Assembly (NCBI GenBank): GCA_017509985.1
Contig: JAFWOE010000045.1
Span: 1-64,000, forward strand
Direction of reading: 5' to 3'
DNA: 64,000 nt
Origin: Lachnospiraceae bacterium
Lineage (GTDB): Bacteria; Bacillota; Clostridia; Lachnospirales; Lachnospiraceae
Part shown: positions 16,681 through 26,948 of the stretch, piece by piece
How positions within the stretch are numbered: position 1 is the first letter of the stretch
Layout of the letters: each line of letters begins with the position of its first letter
The notes under the pieces: generated by a model
Seen by the model: only the letters and a program-made list of their open reading frames with translations
What the model was told of the DNA's origin: nothing
Databases searched by the model: none
Made by a program: the position numbers and the translations under genes

Positions 16681-17387
16681 TTTGAAGCCCTCTCACGCTC
16701 CGCGCGTTCTCTTTCCGCCTGGGAAACCCGGAGGTAGACCGGTGCATGGTCAAACGAACGGACGAAGCGGCCTTCGGAAGCATATCCGACAGCCAGGATC
16801 CCGAGTGCGGCAGCTCTCTGGCGGTTCTGGAATGGCTTTGCCAGCTCATACGGAATGATCAGCCCCTGCTCCAGCGCAGCAAGGTTCACCGGAATCCCGT
16901 CACCGGTCAGCATCACACATTCTCCGAGTGAATTCAGTTCTTCGATAACGTCCGCCGCAGGCGCTGCGTTATCCGGCAGCAGCCGGACAAGTTCACCCTC
17001 CTCAAACCGGAAGGCAGCGTAATAGACCTCATGCCTTCTGGCATCCATCATCGGACAGAGCACACTCTTTGATCCGTACAGCTGATATGCCATAGCTTCC
17101 AGCGTAGAGATCTCGATGATCGGCTTTCCTGCAGCAAGCGCAAGACCTTTTGCGGTCGCGGAACCGATCCTGAGGCCTGTAAAGGATCCCGGACCTTTCG
17201 CCACAGCGATCGCGTCAAGATCGTTCACGTCTGTCTCCGTCATTTTCATCAGGGAATCGATCATCGGCAGGAGCGTCTCGGAATGCGTCTTTTTGTAATT
17301 AGTATTGTATTCTGCCAGCACGGTATCTTCCGTAACGATCGCTGCCGAAGCAACAATACCCGAGCTGTCTATCGCCAGTATTTTCAT
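16677..17387 (-). CDS. tsaB: tRNA threonylcarbamoyladenosine biosynthesis protein TsaB
   Basis: The 236-residue protein has an ASKHA fold with the N-terminal LAIDSSG strand, the KxHSETLLPMIDSLM segment and the family motif AVAKGPGSFTGLRIG at about residue 62. TsaB is the inactive partner that assembles TsaD and TsaE for N6-threonylcarbamoylation of A37 in ANN-reading tRNAs. It overlaps tsaE and rimI by four bases on each side. tsaD is not in this window. The last ten residues are an Arg/Glu-rich tail. Confidence 0.94.
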   Translation of the reverse strand: MKILAIDSSGIVASAAIVTEDTVLAEYNTNYKKTHSETLLPMIDSLMKMTETDVNDLDAIAVAKGPGSFTGLRIGSATAKGLALAAGKPIIEISTLEAMAYQLYGSKSVLCPMMDARRHEVYYAAFRFEEGELVRLLPDNAAPAADVIEELNSLGECVMLTGDGIPVNLAALEQGLIIPYELAKPFQNRQRAAALGILAVGYASEGRFVRSFDHAPVYLRVSQAERERAERERASK

Positions 17388-17821
17388 AGAACATTTCCTT
17401 TATGAATGATTATTCTTCGGTAGTCGTCACCTTTTTCAGGATCCTTTTCGATATTTACTCTGATAACATCTTCCGGCAGGATCTCTTCGATGATCTCTGC
17501 CCACTCGATAATCGAGACTCCGTCACCGAACAGATACTCTTCCGCTCCGGTCTCCAGTAGTTCATCCGGATCCTCCAGTCGGTAAACATCAAAATGATAC
17601 AGCGGAAGTCTTCCGCCGTAATAAGCCTGCATAATGATGAATGTCGGGCTCGTGACCTCTTCCGTCACGCCCAGCCCTCCGGCAATGCCTTTGGAAAAAA
17701 CCGTCTTTCCTGCGCCCAGATCTCCGTCCAGTGTAATAATATCACCCGGTTTCAGATCTTTCGCGATCTCTCCGGCAATCTTTTTTGTGTCTTCCGGGCT
17801 GCCGCTTTCAAATATCGTCAA
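17384..17821 (-). CDS. tsaE: tRNA threonylcarbamoyladenosine biosynthesis ATPase TsaE
   Basis: TsaE is the small P-loop ATPase that powers the TsaB-TsaD complex in t6A synthesis. Walker A is seen as GDLGAGKTVFSKG, followed by VTSPTFIIMQ and the YHFDVYRLEDPDELLETG block. The frame is open to 17965, but the best start is the TTG at 17821: AGGAG lies seven bases before it and the protein becomes 145 residues, the usual length. The longer forms add an arginine-rich stretch not found in the family. It is the first gene of the operon. Confidence 0.92.
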   Translation of the reverse strand: MTIFESGSPEDTKKIAGEIAKDLKPGDIITLDGDLGAGKTVFSKGIAGGLGVTEEVTSPTFIIMQAYYGGRLPLYHFDVYRLEDPDELLETGAEEYLFGDGVSIIEWAEIIEEILPEDVIRVNIEKDPEKGDDYRRIIIHKGNVL

Positions 17822-17902
17822 ATCAATTCTCCTGTTCGGTCCGAATGGCCCTTTTATCCTGATGTTATATAATACCATGAAGCGGCGAGCCCCTGCAAGT
17901 TC

Positions 17903-17932
17903 TTGCAAAGAAGCAGGCCCTTGTCGTATACT
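17903..17932 (+). promoter_or_regulatory. Promoter of ppiB with overlapping palindrome
   Basis: TTGCAA (17903-17908) and TATACT (17927-17932) are spaced by 18 bases. A small palindrome, TGCAAGTTCTTGCA (17894-17907), overlaps the -35 box and could be an operator. Confidence 0.5.
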
Positions 17933-17989
17933 GAACTTTACAGGACGATACGTCCTGCAGTCCAATAAAAAAGAAAGAGGTCAGTATTA

Positions 17990-18508
17990 ATGAACAACCC
18001 TGTCGTTACATTTACAATGGAAAACGGTGACATCATCAAGGCGGAACTGTATCCGGATGTTGCACCCAATACAGTCAATAATTTTATTTCACTGGTCAGA
18101 AAAGGATTCTATGACGGACTGATCTTCCACCGCATAATCAAAGGTTTCATGATCCAGGGCGGTGACCCCAAGGGCACCGGCATGGGCGGCCCCGGTTACT
18201 GCATCAAAGGAGAATTTGCCGAGAACGGCTTTAAAAACGACCTTTCCCATGAACCGGGCGTTCTTTCCATGGCCCGGGCTATGGACCCGGATTCCGCAGG
18301 AAGCCAGTTCTTCATCATGCACAAGACCGCGAACTATCTGGACGGTCAGTATGCCGCCTTCGGAAAAGTTATCGAAGGAATGGATGCAGTAAATGCAATT
18401 GCGGAGACCGCGACGGATTACAGTGACCGCCCGCTTTCCCCTCAGGTCATGAAAACTGTTACTGTAGATACCGCCGGGAAAGACTATCCGGAACCGGAAA
18501 AAAGATGA
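17990..18508 (+). CDS. ppiB: Cyclophilin-type peptidyl-prolyl cis-trans isomerase
   Basis: The 172-residue protein is a single cytoplasmic cyclophilin domain. The catalytic core is visible as FHRIIKGFMIQGGDPKGTG (Arg and Phe of the active site) and AGSQFFIMHKTANYLDGQYAAFGKV further on. It speeds proline isomerisation in protein folding. AGAGGT precedes the ATG, a promoter lies about 60 bases upstream and a clear terminator follows, so it is monocistronic. Confidence 0.95.
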   Translation: MNNPVVTFTMENGDIIKAELYPDVAPNTVNNFISLVRKGFYDGLIFHRIIKGFMIQGGDPKGTGMGGPGYCIKGEFAENGFKNDLSHEPGVLSMARAMDPDSAGSQFFIMHKTANYLDGQYAAFGKVIEGMDAVNAIAETATDYSDRPLSPQVMKTVTVDTAGKDYPEPEKR

Positions 18509-18517
18509 TCAACTTAA

Positions 18518-18553
18518 ATACCGGGGACGTTCCCGAATGACGTCCCCAGTATT
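18518..18553. terminator. Bidirectional terminator between ppiB and yigZ
   Basis: GGGGACGT and ACGTCCCC form an 8-base stem, extended by ATAC/GTAT across a mismatch, with a 9-base loop. It separates two convergent genes. Confidence 0.75.
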
Positions 18554-18557
18554 ATAA

Positions 18558-19181
18558 TTATCCGATTTCTGTAAATCCGGTCTTTTTTATACTCATCACC
18601 GCTTTTCCGGAAGTCAGTTCCGTGATCTTTTTCATCACTTCCTCCGTCCGTTCCGTCTCCGTCAGTATTTCAAATGTCACGGCTTCATCATAAACGGAAT
18701 CCGTAATCTTAATGCTGTTCTGCGCAAAATAATACTGAAGTTTTCCTGTATCTGTATAATCTGCCCGGACCGTCAGTGTGTCCGCTTCTTTCATGACCGC
18801 GATCCCGGCATCGGCGATCGCTGCTTCTGCGGCCTGTGTATAGGCTTTAACGAGCCCCCCGGTTCCTAAAAGAGTCCCGCCGAAATAGCGTGTAACCGTA
18901 ATGCAGGTATCACAAAGTCCTGCATGTGTGATGCAGTCCAGGATCGGCCTTCCGGCAGTTCCGGAAGGCTCGCCGTCATCACCGGCCCGGACACAGCTTC
19001 CCTTTTCCCCGATCACATAAGCAAAGCAGGTATGCCTGGCATCGAAATATTTTTTTCGTTCTCTTTCGATACAGGCCAGCGCTTCTTCTTCGGACCCTGC
19101 ATGAAAAGCTTCTGCTATAAAACGGGATTTCTTTTCGACGATTTCCCCGCTGCCCTGTTTCTTAACGGTTCTGTATTCCAA
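18558..19181 (-). CDS. yigZ: YigZ/IMPACT-family (UPF0029) protein
   Basis: The 207-residue protein has the UPF0029 N-terminal domain with the invariant GEPSGTAGRPIL block near residue 77 and TRYFGGTLLGTGGLVKAY near residue 100, followed by the ferredoxin-like DUF1949 domain. The role in bacteria is not settled; the eukaryotic relative IMPACT regulates Gcn2. The start is a TTG at 19181 with AAAGGA upstream. Confidence 0.88.
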   Translation of the reverse strand: MEYRTVKKQGSGEIVEKKSRFIAEAFHAGSEEEALACIERERKKYFDARHTCFAYVIGEKGSCVRAGDDGEPSGTAGRPILDCITHAGLCDTCITVTRYFGGTLLGTGGLVKAYTQAAEAAIADAGIAVMKEADTLTVRADYTDTGKLQYYFAQNSIKITDSVYDEAVTFEILTETERTEEVMKKITELTSGKAVMSIKKTGFTEIG

Positions 19182-19269
19182 TTCACAGTCCTTTCGATTT
19201 CAGAATAATATGGTCATATGATCCATCTGAAGTGTATCAAAACTGACTCTTTCTTGTCCATAGCATGTG

Positions 19270-19278
19270 TGGTATAAT
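19270..19278 (+). promoter_or_regulatory. Extended -10 promoter of the class A PBP gene
   Basis: TGGTATAAT (TG-n-TATAAT) lies about 80 bases before the start codon. Only a weak -35 is present, as is usual for extended -10 promoters. Confidence 0.5.
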
Positions 19279-19358
19279 TCTTCATATCGTATCGTCCCGG
19301 ACGGTACTATTCGTGTTGAATAAATACCTGTTTTTTGGGACACAGCGGGAGGAACTGA

Positions 19359-21992
19359 ATGAACTTCGGCAAAAGAGGTCTTCAGAAGAAAATAAACGGG
19401 CTTGAGTCAGATTCGGCAAAGATCGGACGCTGGGCAGGCGTTACGTCGATCCGTGCCGTACTGATCCTTGTCATTGCAGCCGCCATCCTGACGGTCTGCT
19501 TTATTATCGGCGCTTACCGCGGAGTCATTGCCGGTACTCCCAGTATTTCAGACGTCAACATCATGCCTCTCGGCTACGCAACCTTTATCTACGATGCCGA
19601 CGGATATGAACTTCAGAAGCTGAACACCGCGGAAGGAAACCGTGTCTCTGTTTCGATCGAAGAGATGCCCGCCAACATGCAGCATGCAATCGTTGCGATC
19701 GAAGACTCCCGTTTTTATCAGCATAACGGCGTGGATCCGGTCGGGATGGTGCGTGCGCTTGCAGTCGCTGTTTCCTCCGGCTTCAACCGGACGGAAGGTG
19801 CTAGTACGATCACTCAGCAGCTTTTGAAAAACAACGTTTTCACCAGCTGGACAGAAGAAAGCGGCTTTGAAAGGATCGTAAGAAAACTGCAGGAGCAGCG
19901 GCTGGCAACACAGCTTGAAGCCGCACTCCGTGCAGAAGGAATGGATCCCAAATCCGTCATTCTGGAAAACTATCTGAACACGGTCAATTTCGGCGCAGGA
20001 GCCTATGGGGTGCAGACTGCCTCACGTACATATTTCGGCAAAGACTGTACGGACCTGACACTGTCCGAATGCGCTGTACTTGCGGCGATCCCGCAGAATC
20101 CGACGCAGTTCAATCCTTTTATCTACCCGGAAGAAAACAGGAATCGTCAGCAGACGGTCCTGGAATACATGCTGGATCAGGAATATATTTCCGAAGAAGA
20201 TTATAACACTGCATTAAATGATGACGTTTATTCCCGGATCTCGCAGATCCAGGAAAGCGAATCCGAGATCTCACCCTACTCCTATTTCGTTGATGAGCTG
20301 ATCAGCCAGGTGGAAAACGATCTGATCGAAAAGAAGGGATATACGCCGGTACAGGCCTTCAACGCGGTTTACAGCGGCGGATTGAGTATCTATTCCACTC
20401 AGGATTCACAGATACAGTATATAATGGAGGATGAATTCAAAAACGAGGGCAACTTCCCGGAAGTCACGACTTATGCTCTGGACTGGGCGCTTTCCGTAGA
20501 ACATGCGGACGGAGAACTTCAGCATTACAGCCGTGAAATGCTTCAGCTTCATTTCCGCAGCCAGGATCCTGAATTCGATCTTCTTTTCAACAGCGAAGAA
20601 GAAGCGCAGTCCTATGTCGATCAGTATAAAGAAGACATTCTTCTCCCGGACGATGAGATCATTGCGGAACGTTTTACCGCTGCGGAACAGCCGCAGGCAG
20701 CCATGGCAGTGATCGACCCGAAAAACGGCCACGTACTCGGCATCGTCGGCGGCCGCGGTGAAAAGACCGCCAGCCTGACCCTGAACCGTGCGACGGATAC
20801 CTACCGTCAGCCCGGATCCACTTTTAAGATCCTTTCGACCTACGGACCGGCGCTCGAACTCGGCGTGATCAACCTCTCCACAAAAGTATTGGATGAGCCT
20901 TACACCTATAAGGACGGAACCCCGGTCAACAATGCTGACCGGCAGTTCCACGGAAAAGTATCGATCCGGGAAGCGATCATTAATTCACTGAATGTCATTG
21001 CCGTTAAGACGATCTCCCAGATCACTCCTGCGGCAGGGTTTAAATTCCTGCTCAGGCTCGGGTTTAAAAACCTGATCGATGACGAGGACTGGGACGTACG
21101 TCAGCCGCTTGCGCTGGGCGGCGTAACAAACGGTGTAAGCACTCTGGAACTGGCGGCAGCCTATGCCGCGATCGCCAACAAAGGCGTCTATAACGAACCG
21201 GTCTTTTATACAAAAGTCGTCAACATGGACGGTGAAGTTTTACTGGAAAACGAACCGGAAAGTCGTCAGGTCTTTCATGAAAGCACAGCTTTTCTGCTGA
21301 CGAGCAGTATGATGGATGTCATCACTGCAGGAACCGGTCAGGATTTCAGACTGACCAACATGAGTCTCGCAGGAAAGACCGGAACAACAAACTCCTATGT
21401 AGACCTGGTATTTGCCGGATATACCCCGTATTATGCCGCTGCAATCTGGGCCGGAGTTGATATCAGCATCGAGCTCCCGGAGGAATATCGGAATTATCAT
21501 AAAAAACTGTGGTGCAACATCATGAACCGTATCCATTCGGGACTGCCGAACAAAGGATTTGAAGTTCCTTCCACAGTCAAATCCGCGCATATCTGCAAAG
21601 ATACCGGCCTGCTTGCCGGCATCGGATGCACACCTGTTCTGGAATACTTTGACGAATCACAGCTTCCGAAAGAGATCTGTACGGCTCATATTCCGACACC
21701 CACGCCGAAGCCGACTCCGAAGCCGACCAAGACCCCGTCCCCGACACCGACAAAGACGGCGACTCCGACACCGACGAAGACGGCCACTCCGACGCCGACT
21801 GCTACTGTTACTGCGACTCCGACGGCTACACCAACGCCTACACCTACTCCAACACCAACACCGACACCTACTCCTACTCCTACTCCTACTCCGACGCCAA
21901 CGGCTACTCCTGTTCCGACGGAAGAACCAACTGAAGAGCCTGATCCGGACGAGCCGTCTGAAGAACCGGTTCCGGAAGAAAATGCAGGTTGA
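19359..21992 (+). CDS. Class A penicillin-binding protein (PBP1A-type transglycosylase/transpeptidase) with Thr-Pro tail
   Basis: This 877-residue bifunctional cell wall synthase has a short cytoplasmic N-terminus and one membrane segment (about 31-53). The GT51 glycosyltransferase domain carries its catalytic Glu115 in EDSRFYQH and the [13 protein letters not shown] motif. The transpeptidase domain has all three penicillin-binding motifs: STFK (Ser487), SLN (Ser543) and KTG (Lys673). Residues from about 780 to 855 form a low-complexity Thr/Pro/Lys/Ala tail outside the cell, followed by an acidic end. GGGAGG precedes the ATG. It is monocistronic, with a promoter upstream and a terminator after. 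Confidence 0.95.
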   Translation: MNFGKRGLQKKINGLESDSAKIGRWAGVTSIRAVLILVIAAAILTVCFIIGAYRGVIAGTPSISDVNIMPLGYATFIYDADGYELQKLNTAEGNRVSVSIEEMPANMQHAIVAIEDSRFYQHNGVDPVGMVRALAVAVSSGFNRTEGASTITQQLLKNNVFTSWTEESGFERIVRKLQEQRLATQLEAALRAEGMDPKSVILENYLNTVNFGAGAYGVQTASRTYFGKDCTDLTLSECAVLAAIPQNPTQFNPFIYPEENRNRQQTVLEYMLDQEYISEEDYNTALNDDVYSRISQIQESESEISPYSYFVDELISQVENDLIEKKGYTPVQAFNAVYSGGLSIYSTQDSQIQYIMEDEFKNEGNFPEVTTYALDWALSVEHADGELQHYSREMLQLHFRSQDPEFDLLFNSEEEAQSYVDQYKEDILLPDDEIIAERFTAAEQPQAAMAVIDPKNGHVLGIVGGRGEKTASLTLNRATDTYRQPGSTFKILSTYGPALELGVINLSTKVLDEPYTYKDGTPVNNADRQFHGKVSIREAIINSLNVIAVKTISQITPAAGFKFLLRLGFKNLIDDEDWDVRQPLALGGVTNGVSTLELAAAYAAIANKGVYNEPVFYTKVVNMDGEVLLENEPESRQVFHESTAFLLTSSMMDVITAGTGQDFRLTNMSLAGKTGTTNSYVDLVFAGYTPYYAAAIWAGVDISIELPEEYRNYHKKLWCNIMNRIHSGLPNKGFEVPSTVKSAHICKDTGLLAGIGCTPVLEYFDESQLPKEICTAHIPTPTPKPTPKPTKTPSPTPTKTATPTPTKTATPTPTATVTATPTATPTPTPTPTPTPTPTPTPTPTPTPTATPVPTEEPTEEPDPDEPSEEPVPEENAG
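21694..21921 (+). repeat. Degenerate ACNCCN tandem repeat coding for a Thr-Pro tail
   Basis: About 230 bases of hexamer-like repeats alternate ACN and CCN codons, with CCG common early and CTACTCC-type units later. They encode the (TP)n, TPKP and TATP runs of the PBP tail. The array is in frame and could change length by slippage. Confidence 0.8.
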
Positions 21993-22012
21993 TTTGATTT
22001 AAGAGAACAGAA

Positions 22013-22062
22013 AGCGGGGACAGCTCTGAAAAGAACCGTCCCCGTTTACTATTCTTTTTTAT
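22013..22062. terminator. Terminator after the PBP gene
   Basis: GCGGGGAC and GTCCCCGT form an 8-base stem with a 16-base loop, and a T-rich tract (TTCTTTTTT) follows on the plus strand. It lies between two convergent genes. Confidence 0.75.
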
Positions 22063-22068
22063 TACCGC

Positions 22069-23010
22069 TCAGTTATCATCCTGCATCCGGCGTTTTGCGA
22101 TATTATTCGTTACCCGCTCGTACAGCTCTTCCGCAGCGTTGTATCCCATCTTCTTCTGACGGTGGTTGACCGCGGCCGTTTCAACGATGACTGCCAGGTT
22201 GCGGCCCGGCCGGATGGGAATGGTGTGGCAGACGATCTTTTTCCCGAGGATCTCCTCATACTCTACGTTCAGCCCGAGCCGGTCGTACTGAACGTCCTTA
22301 TCCCAGTCTTTCAGCTTGATCACCAGGTCGATCGGATGGCTGTCTTCCACACATTCAATTCCGAAAAGGCTTTTAATATCGATGATCCCGATCCCGCGAA
22401 GCTCAATGAAATGCTTAGTGATCTCCGGCGCTTCACCGATCAGCATATGATCGCTGATGCGGCTGATCTTCACGACATCATCACTGACAAGCCGGTGTCC
22501 GCGGCGTATCAGTTCCAGGGCTGCCTCACTCTTGCCGATCCCACTTTCTCCGGTGATCAGCACACCTTCGCCGTAAACATCGACCAGTACCCCGTGGATG
22601 GAAATATTCGGAGCCAGTTCCACACGCATCCAACGGATGATTTCCGCCGTGAACGCTGATGTTTTCTTATCTGCAACCAGAACAGGCACGTTATATTTTA
22701 TTGCAAGTTTCTTTACTATATCATGCGGTTCATTGTTGTTCGTAAAGATCACACACGGGATCCCTTTTGAAATAAAGGCTTCAAATGCTTTCGCTCTTTC
22801 CTCCGCACTGATCGTGTTCAGATAGGTATATTCCACATTGCCGATGACCTGGACCCTGTTTTTAGAAAAATGTTCATAGAAACCGGTCAGCTGAAGTGCC
22901 GGCCTGTTGATCTCCGGTACAGTAAGCACGAATCCGGACACATCGACTTCCGGAACCGCATTTCTCAGTTCCATATGCTCCATCAGGCTTTCAAAGGTTA
23001 TCTCTTCCAT
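22069..23010 (-). CDS. hprK: HPr(Ser) kinase/phosphorylase
   Basis: The 313-residue enzyme phosphorylates HPr at Ser46 in response to glycolytic intermediates and so controls carbon catabolite repression with CcpA. Walker A is GESGIGKSEAALELI at about residue 153, and the family signature with the catalytic His and acidic residues is in RGHRLVSDDVV and ELRGIGIIDIKSLFG. An ATG at 23040 is in frame, but the ATG at 23010 has AAGGAG six bases before it and gives the normal length. It overlaps the end of uvrC by 20 bases, so the two are coupled. Confidence 0.95.
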   Translation of the reverse strand: MEEITFESLMEHMELRNAVPEVDVSGFVLTVPEINRPALQLTGFYEHFSKNRVQVIGNVEYTYLNTISAEERAKAFEAFISKGIPCVIFTNNNEPHDIVKKLAIKYNVPVLVADKKTSAFTAEIIRWMRVELAPNISIHGVLVDVYGEGVLITGESGIGKSEAALELIRRGHRLVSDDVVKISRISDHMLIGEAPEITKHFIELRGIGIIDIKSLFGIECVEDSHPIDLVIKLKDWDKDVQYDRLGLNVEYEEILGKKIVCHTIPIRPGRNLAVIVETAAVNHRQKKMGYNAAEELYERVTNNIAKRRMQDDN

Positions 23011-24844
23011 CTTTTTCTCCTTTGCCGTTGAAAAAATCATAAACTGCCTGAGCTGATCTGCGGTTCATTGTACCCAGTTCCGCCAGTTCATCCACGGATG
23101 CATTCTTTATCTCATCGATCCCTGCATAACGGCTCATGAGTTCTTTCCTCCGGGCCGGACCGATTCCTTCAATATCATCCAGAATCGAATGCACCTGTCC
23201 CTTTCCGCGCAGCATCCTATGATAAGTGATCGCAAACCGGTGCGCCTCATCCTGGATCCGTGTGATCAATGCGAATTCAGGGGAATGGGGATCGATCTCG
23301 ATCTCTTTGTTATTATAATACAGTCCGCGGGTCCTGTGATGATCATCTTTCACCATTCCGCAGACGTGGATATCCAGTCCGTGTTCTTTCAGTACCTTAC
23401 TGCAGATGTTTACCTGGCCCCGGCCGCCGTCCATAAGGATCAGATCCGGCAGCACAGAGAAGCCCGGGCTTTTGTTTTCGGCCCGTTCGAAACGGCGGTT
23501 CAGCACTTCCTCGAGAGACGCATAGTCATTGGGGCCTTCTACGGTTTTGATCCGGAACTTCCGGTAATCGCTTCTTTTATTTCTGCCGTTTTCAAAAACG
23601 ACCATGGAGCCTACCGCCTGAAAACCGCTGATATTGGAAATATCATACGCTTCGATCCGATGCGGCATCGGGATCCCGATCAGCCTGCCCAGATTCACGG
23701 CTGCGCCGACTGTTTTTTTCTCTTCTTTTTTGACACGCTCGGCATCCTGCTCCAGTACGATCCTGGCATTCTGAAGCGCCAGCTCCACCAGTTTTTCCTT
23801 TTTGCCCTTTTTGGGTGTAACAACGCTTACTCTGGAACCGCGCTTTTTGGACAGCCACTCTTCGATCAGATCGGCGTCATCGGTTTCTTCCGAAAGCATC
23901 AGGGTTTTCGGAAGGATGTCGGTCCCGGAATAGAACTGCATGATAAAACTTTTCAGGATCTCGCTGTTTTCCTGCAGTTCGTCTGTCTTGAGATAGTAAT
24001 GCTCTCTTCCGATCAGCTTGCCGTTTCTCAGGTAGAACACCTGCGCGATCGCGTCCGTGTCTTTTCTTACCAACGCAATGATGTCCCAGTCCTCCCCCGG
24101 CGTGACTGCGGCTTTCTGGGACTGGGCGATGCGCTTTACGCTCTCGATCATGTCCCGCAGACCTGCAGCCTCCTCGAAATTCATGGCCTCCGAAGCCGCT
24201 TTCATCCTGGAGGTCAGCTCCTGAATGATATCCCCGTGGTTTCCGTTGATAAAATCGATAGCGGCATCCACATTTCTGCGATAGTCTTCTTTTGAAATAT
24301 ATCCCTGACAGGGTGCATCGCACTGATGAATGTGATAATAAAGGCAGGGCCTTGTTTTTCCGGAAGCCGGCAGCTTCTGAGTACAGGATCGGATGCGGTA
24401 CAGCTTCCTTATCAGCTCGATTGCTTCTTTAACGGAGCCGGCGCTGGTATACGGCCCGAAATACTTGGAGCGGTCTTTCCGGATCTTTCTCGAAAAAAGA
24501 ATTTTGGGAAAATCCTCTTCGAGCGTTACACGGATGTACGGATAGGTCTTGTCGTCTTTCAGAAGCGTATTGTATTTTGGACGGTGCTCCTTGATCAGGT
24601 TGCACTCAAGAATAAGAGCCTCCAGTTCCGAGTCCGTCACAATATATTCAAACCGGGCGATCTGAGGGACCATCTTTTCGATCTTCGGCCCCTTGTTCCT
24701 GCTCGACTGAAAATACTGGCGAACTCTGTTTCGAAGGCTCCTGGCTTTGCCCACGTAGATAATCTCATCACTTGCATCGTGCATGAGATAAACTCCGCTT
24801 CGGACGGGCAGCTTTTTTAATTCGTCTTCAATACAGAAAGGCAT
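22991..24844 (-). CDS. uvrC: Excinuclease ABC subunit C
   Basis: The 617-residue protein is the dual-incision nuclease of nucleotide excision repair. The N-terminal GIY-YIG domain is seen in SGVYLMHDASDEIIYVGKA, the UVR motif near residue 205-235 binds UvrB, the central RNase H-like domain has YDISNISG, and a helix-hairpin-helix (IEGIGPARRKELM) ends the protein. Its ATG follows the ftsH TAA with no gap. Clustering of ftsH, uvrC and hprK is probably an operon. Confidence 0.96.
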   Translation of the reverse strand: MPFCIEDELKKLPVRSGVYLMHDASDEIIYVGKARSLRNRVRQYFQSSRNKGPKIEKMVPQIARFEYIVTDSELEALILECNLIKEHRPKYNTLLKDDKTYPYIRVTLEEDFPKILFSRKIRKDRSKYFGPYTSAGSVKEAIELIRKLYRIRSCTQKLPASGKTRPCLYYHIHQCDAPCQGYISKEDYRRNVDAAIDFINGNHGDIIQELTSRMKAASEAMNFEEAAGLRDMIESVKRIAQSQKAAVTPGEDWDIIALVRKDTDAIAQVFYLRNGKLIGREHYYLKTDELQENSEILKSFIMQFYSGTDILPKTLMLSEETDDADLIEEWLSKKRGSRVSVVTPKKGKKEKLVELALQNARIVLEQDAERVKKEEKKTVGAAVNLGRLIGIPMPHRIEAYDISNISGFQAVGSMVVFENGRNKRSDYRKFRIKTVEGPNDYASLEEVLNRRFERAENKSPGFSVLPDLILMDGGRGQVNICSKVLKEHGLDIHVCGMVKDDHHRTRGLYYNNKEIEIDPHSPEFALITRIQDEAHRFAITYHRMLRGKGQVHSILDDIEGIGPARRKELMSRYAGIDEIKNASVDELAELGTMNRRSAQAVYDFFNGKGEKDGRDNL

Positions 24845-26899
24845 TTACTGCTGTTCTTCTCCGCTCTGTTCAGTATCATTTACGATATTCTGCTCCGGGT
24901 CCGCAGCTGTCTCTTCCGGAATCCCGGCGTCTGTAGAAGCAACCGAAGCAGAGTTCTCTTCCGGAGCTGTCTCTTCTTCCCTGCTTTCCGCCGGGACTTC
25001 CGCTTTTTCCGACGTCCCCAGATAAATGATCTCGTCGGGCTGGGTCCGTTTTTTGATCACTTCATGGAAAATATCCATAAATTCGGCGCCGGTGATCGTC
25101 TCTTTGCGGATCAGGTAATCCGCGATCTCATCCAGGGCATCCCGGTTCTCCGAAAGAAGTCTCTTTGCTTCCTCATAAGCATTTTTGAGCATTTCCATGA
25201 TCTCATGGTCGATCTCCGTTGCCGTAGAGTCGCCGCAGGTCAGATATGATCTGCCGTCCAGATATTTATTTTCCTGGGATTCCAGACTCATCAGTCCGAA
25301 CTTTTCGGACATGCCGTACTGTGTGATCATCGCGCGGCAGAGCTTAGTTGCTTTTTCAATATCGTTGGAAGCCCCGGTCGTCACATTCCCGAATACGATT
25401 TCTTCGGCTGCACGGCCGCCGAGGGTCGACACAAGGATGGCTTCCAGTTCGGTTTTCGTATTCAGGTATTTTTCTTCTTCAGGAACCTGCATGACATATC
25501 CGAGGGCACCCATCGTCCTGGGAACGATCGTGATCTTCTGAACAGGCTCGGCGTCCTTCTGGAGCGCAGTCAGCAGGGCATGCCCGACTTCATGGTAGGA
25601 TACGATCTTACGCTCTTCCTGACTGAGAATGCGGTCTTTTTTCTCCTTGCCGACCAGAACGACTTCGACTGCCTCGAACAGGTCTTTCTGCGACACGGCT
25701 TTACGGTTGTGCTTGACAGCCAGGATCGCAGCCTCGTTGACCATATTCGCAAGATCCGAACCGACGGCGCCGGACGTAGCCAGTGCAATCTCGTTCAGAT
25801 CGACCGTTTCATCCAGGCGTACTTTCTTCGCATGCACTTTCAGGATCTCCACACGTCCGCGAAGATCCGGCCTTTCCACAATTACTCTCCGGTCAAAACG
25901 GCCCGGGCGAAGGAGCGCCGGATCCAGAATCTCTGGCCGGTTGGTCGCCGCAAGGATAAGGATTCCCTTATCGCTGTCAAAACCGTCCATCTCCGCCAGA
26001 AGCTGGTTCAGGGTCTGTTCACGCTCGTCGTTACCGCCGAAGCGTGAATCTCTCGATTTACCGATCGCATCGATTTCGTCGATGAAAATAATACAGGGAG
26101 ACTGTTTTTTTGCTTCCTCAAAAAGGTCACGGACACGCGACGCGCCGACACCGACGAACATCTCGACAAATTCCGAGCCGGAAAGCGAGAAGAACGGTAC
26201 GTGCGCCTCTCCGGCCACGGCTTTGGCCAGAAGGGTTTTTCCGGTTCCGGGAGGGCCAACGAGCAGGGCGCCTTTCGGCAGTTTTGCGCCGATCTGGTTG
26301 AACCGTTCCGGATGATGAAGGAACTCTACCATTTCCTGAAGGGATTCTTTTGCTTCATCTTCACCGGCGACGTCTTCAAAAGTCACGCCGGTGTCCTTCT
26401 GCACATAAGCCTTTGCTTTGCTCTTTCCGACGTTCATAAGGCCGCCTCCGCCGCTTCTTCTCATTAAGAAGCTGAAGAAGACCATCAGAATAATGAACGG
26501 GAGCGCGATCCCGAGTATGGTCGAAAGCACAGACATAACCGGATCGGGAGATTTTTTATTAAAGGTCACGCCTTTATCCGTCAGCAGCTCCAGCAGCGCG
26601 TTTTCATCGCCGATCATATTGGTCTTGTATTCCACTGCGCCGGATGCCGGCATCTTTTTGGGTGTGATCGTCAGTTCATTGTCCTGAAGCACGACCTCCT
26701 TGATCTCTCCGGCCTCGACCATCTCAATAAACTTGTCGTAGGTGAGATCCACGTCGGAAGACCTTCGGTTCATGTAATTGTTAAAGATCCCGAAGATCAG
26801 AAACGCCAGGAACAGACTGAACATAAAACGCAGGATATTGTTATCCCGGTTCTTTTTTTCGTTCCCCCCGTTATTGTTGTTATTGTTATTTTCGTTCAT
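24845..26899 (-). CDS. ftsH: ATP-dependent zinc metalloprotease FtsH
   Basis: The 684-residue membrane protease has an Asn-rich N-terminus (seven Asn in a row), two membrane segments (about 23-42 and 122-144) around a small extracellular domain, an AAA+ domain with [14 protein letters not shown] and the SRH region, and the zinc site HEVGH (His436, Glu437, His440; most relatives have HEAGH). It degrades misfolded membrane and regulatory proteins. The C-terminal 50 residues are an acidic, low-complexity tail. AGAGGT precedes the ATG. Confidence 0.96.
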   Translation of the reverse strand: MNENNNNNNNGGNEKKNRDNNILRFMFSLFLAFLIFGIFNNYMNRRSSDVDLTYDKFIEMVEAGEIKEVVLQDNELTITPKKMPASGAVEYKTNMIGDENALLELLTDKGVTFNKKSPDPVMSVLSTILGIALPFIILMVFFSFLMRRSGGGGLMNVGKSKAKAYVQKDTGVTFEDVAGEDEAKESLQEMVEFLHHPERFNQIGAKLPKGALLVGPPGTGKTLLAKAVAGEAHVPFFSLSGSEFVEMFVGVGASRVRDLFEEAKKQSPCIIFIDEIDAIGKSRDSRFGGNDEREQTLNQLLAEMDGFDSDKGILILAATNRPEILDPALLRPGRFDRRVIVERPDLRGRVEILKVHAKKVRLDETVDLNEIALATSGAVGSDLANMVNEAAILAVKHNRKAVSQKDLFEAVEVVLVGKEKKDRILSQEERKIVSYHEVGHALLTALQKDAEPVQKITIVPRTMGALGYVMQVPEEEKYLNTKTELEAILVSTLGGRAAEEIVFGNVTTGASNDIEKATKLCRAMITQYGMSEKFGLMSLESQENKYLDGRSYLTCGDSTATEIDHEIMEMLKNAYEEAKRLLSENRDALDEIADYLIRKETITGAEFMDIFHEVIKKRTQPDEIIYLGTSEKAEVPAESREEETAPEENSASVASTDAGIPEETAADPEQNIVNDTEQSGEEQQ

Positions 26900-26948
26900 T
26901 TAAACCTCTATCCTAAAACCGTTAACGATAATCCGATAACCTGTGGCA

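Noticed and set aside
16677..17387. TsaB as a glycoprotease
   Set aside because: Old annotation; TsaB is a non-catalytic partner in t6A synthesis, and the gene order fits that role.
21694..21921. Repeat array in the PBP gene as a possible CRISPR
   Set aside because: The repeats are short, in frame, without spacers, and encode a Thr-Pro tail.
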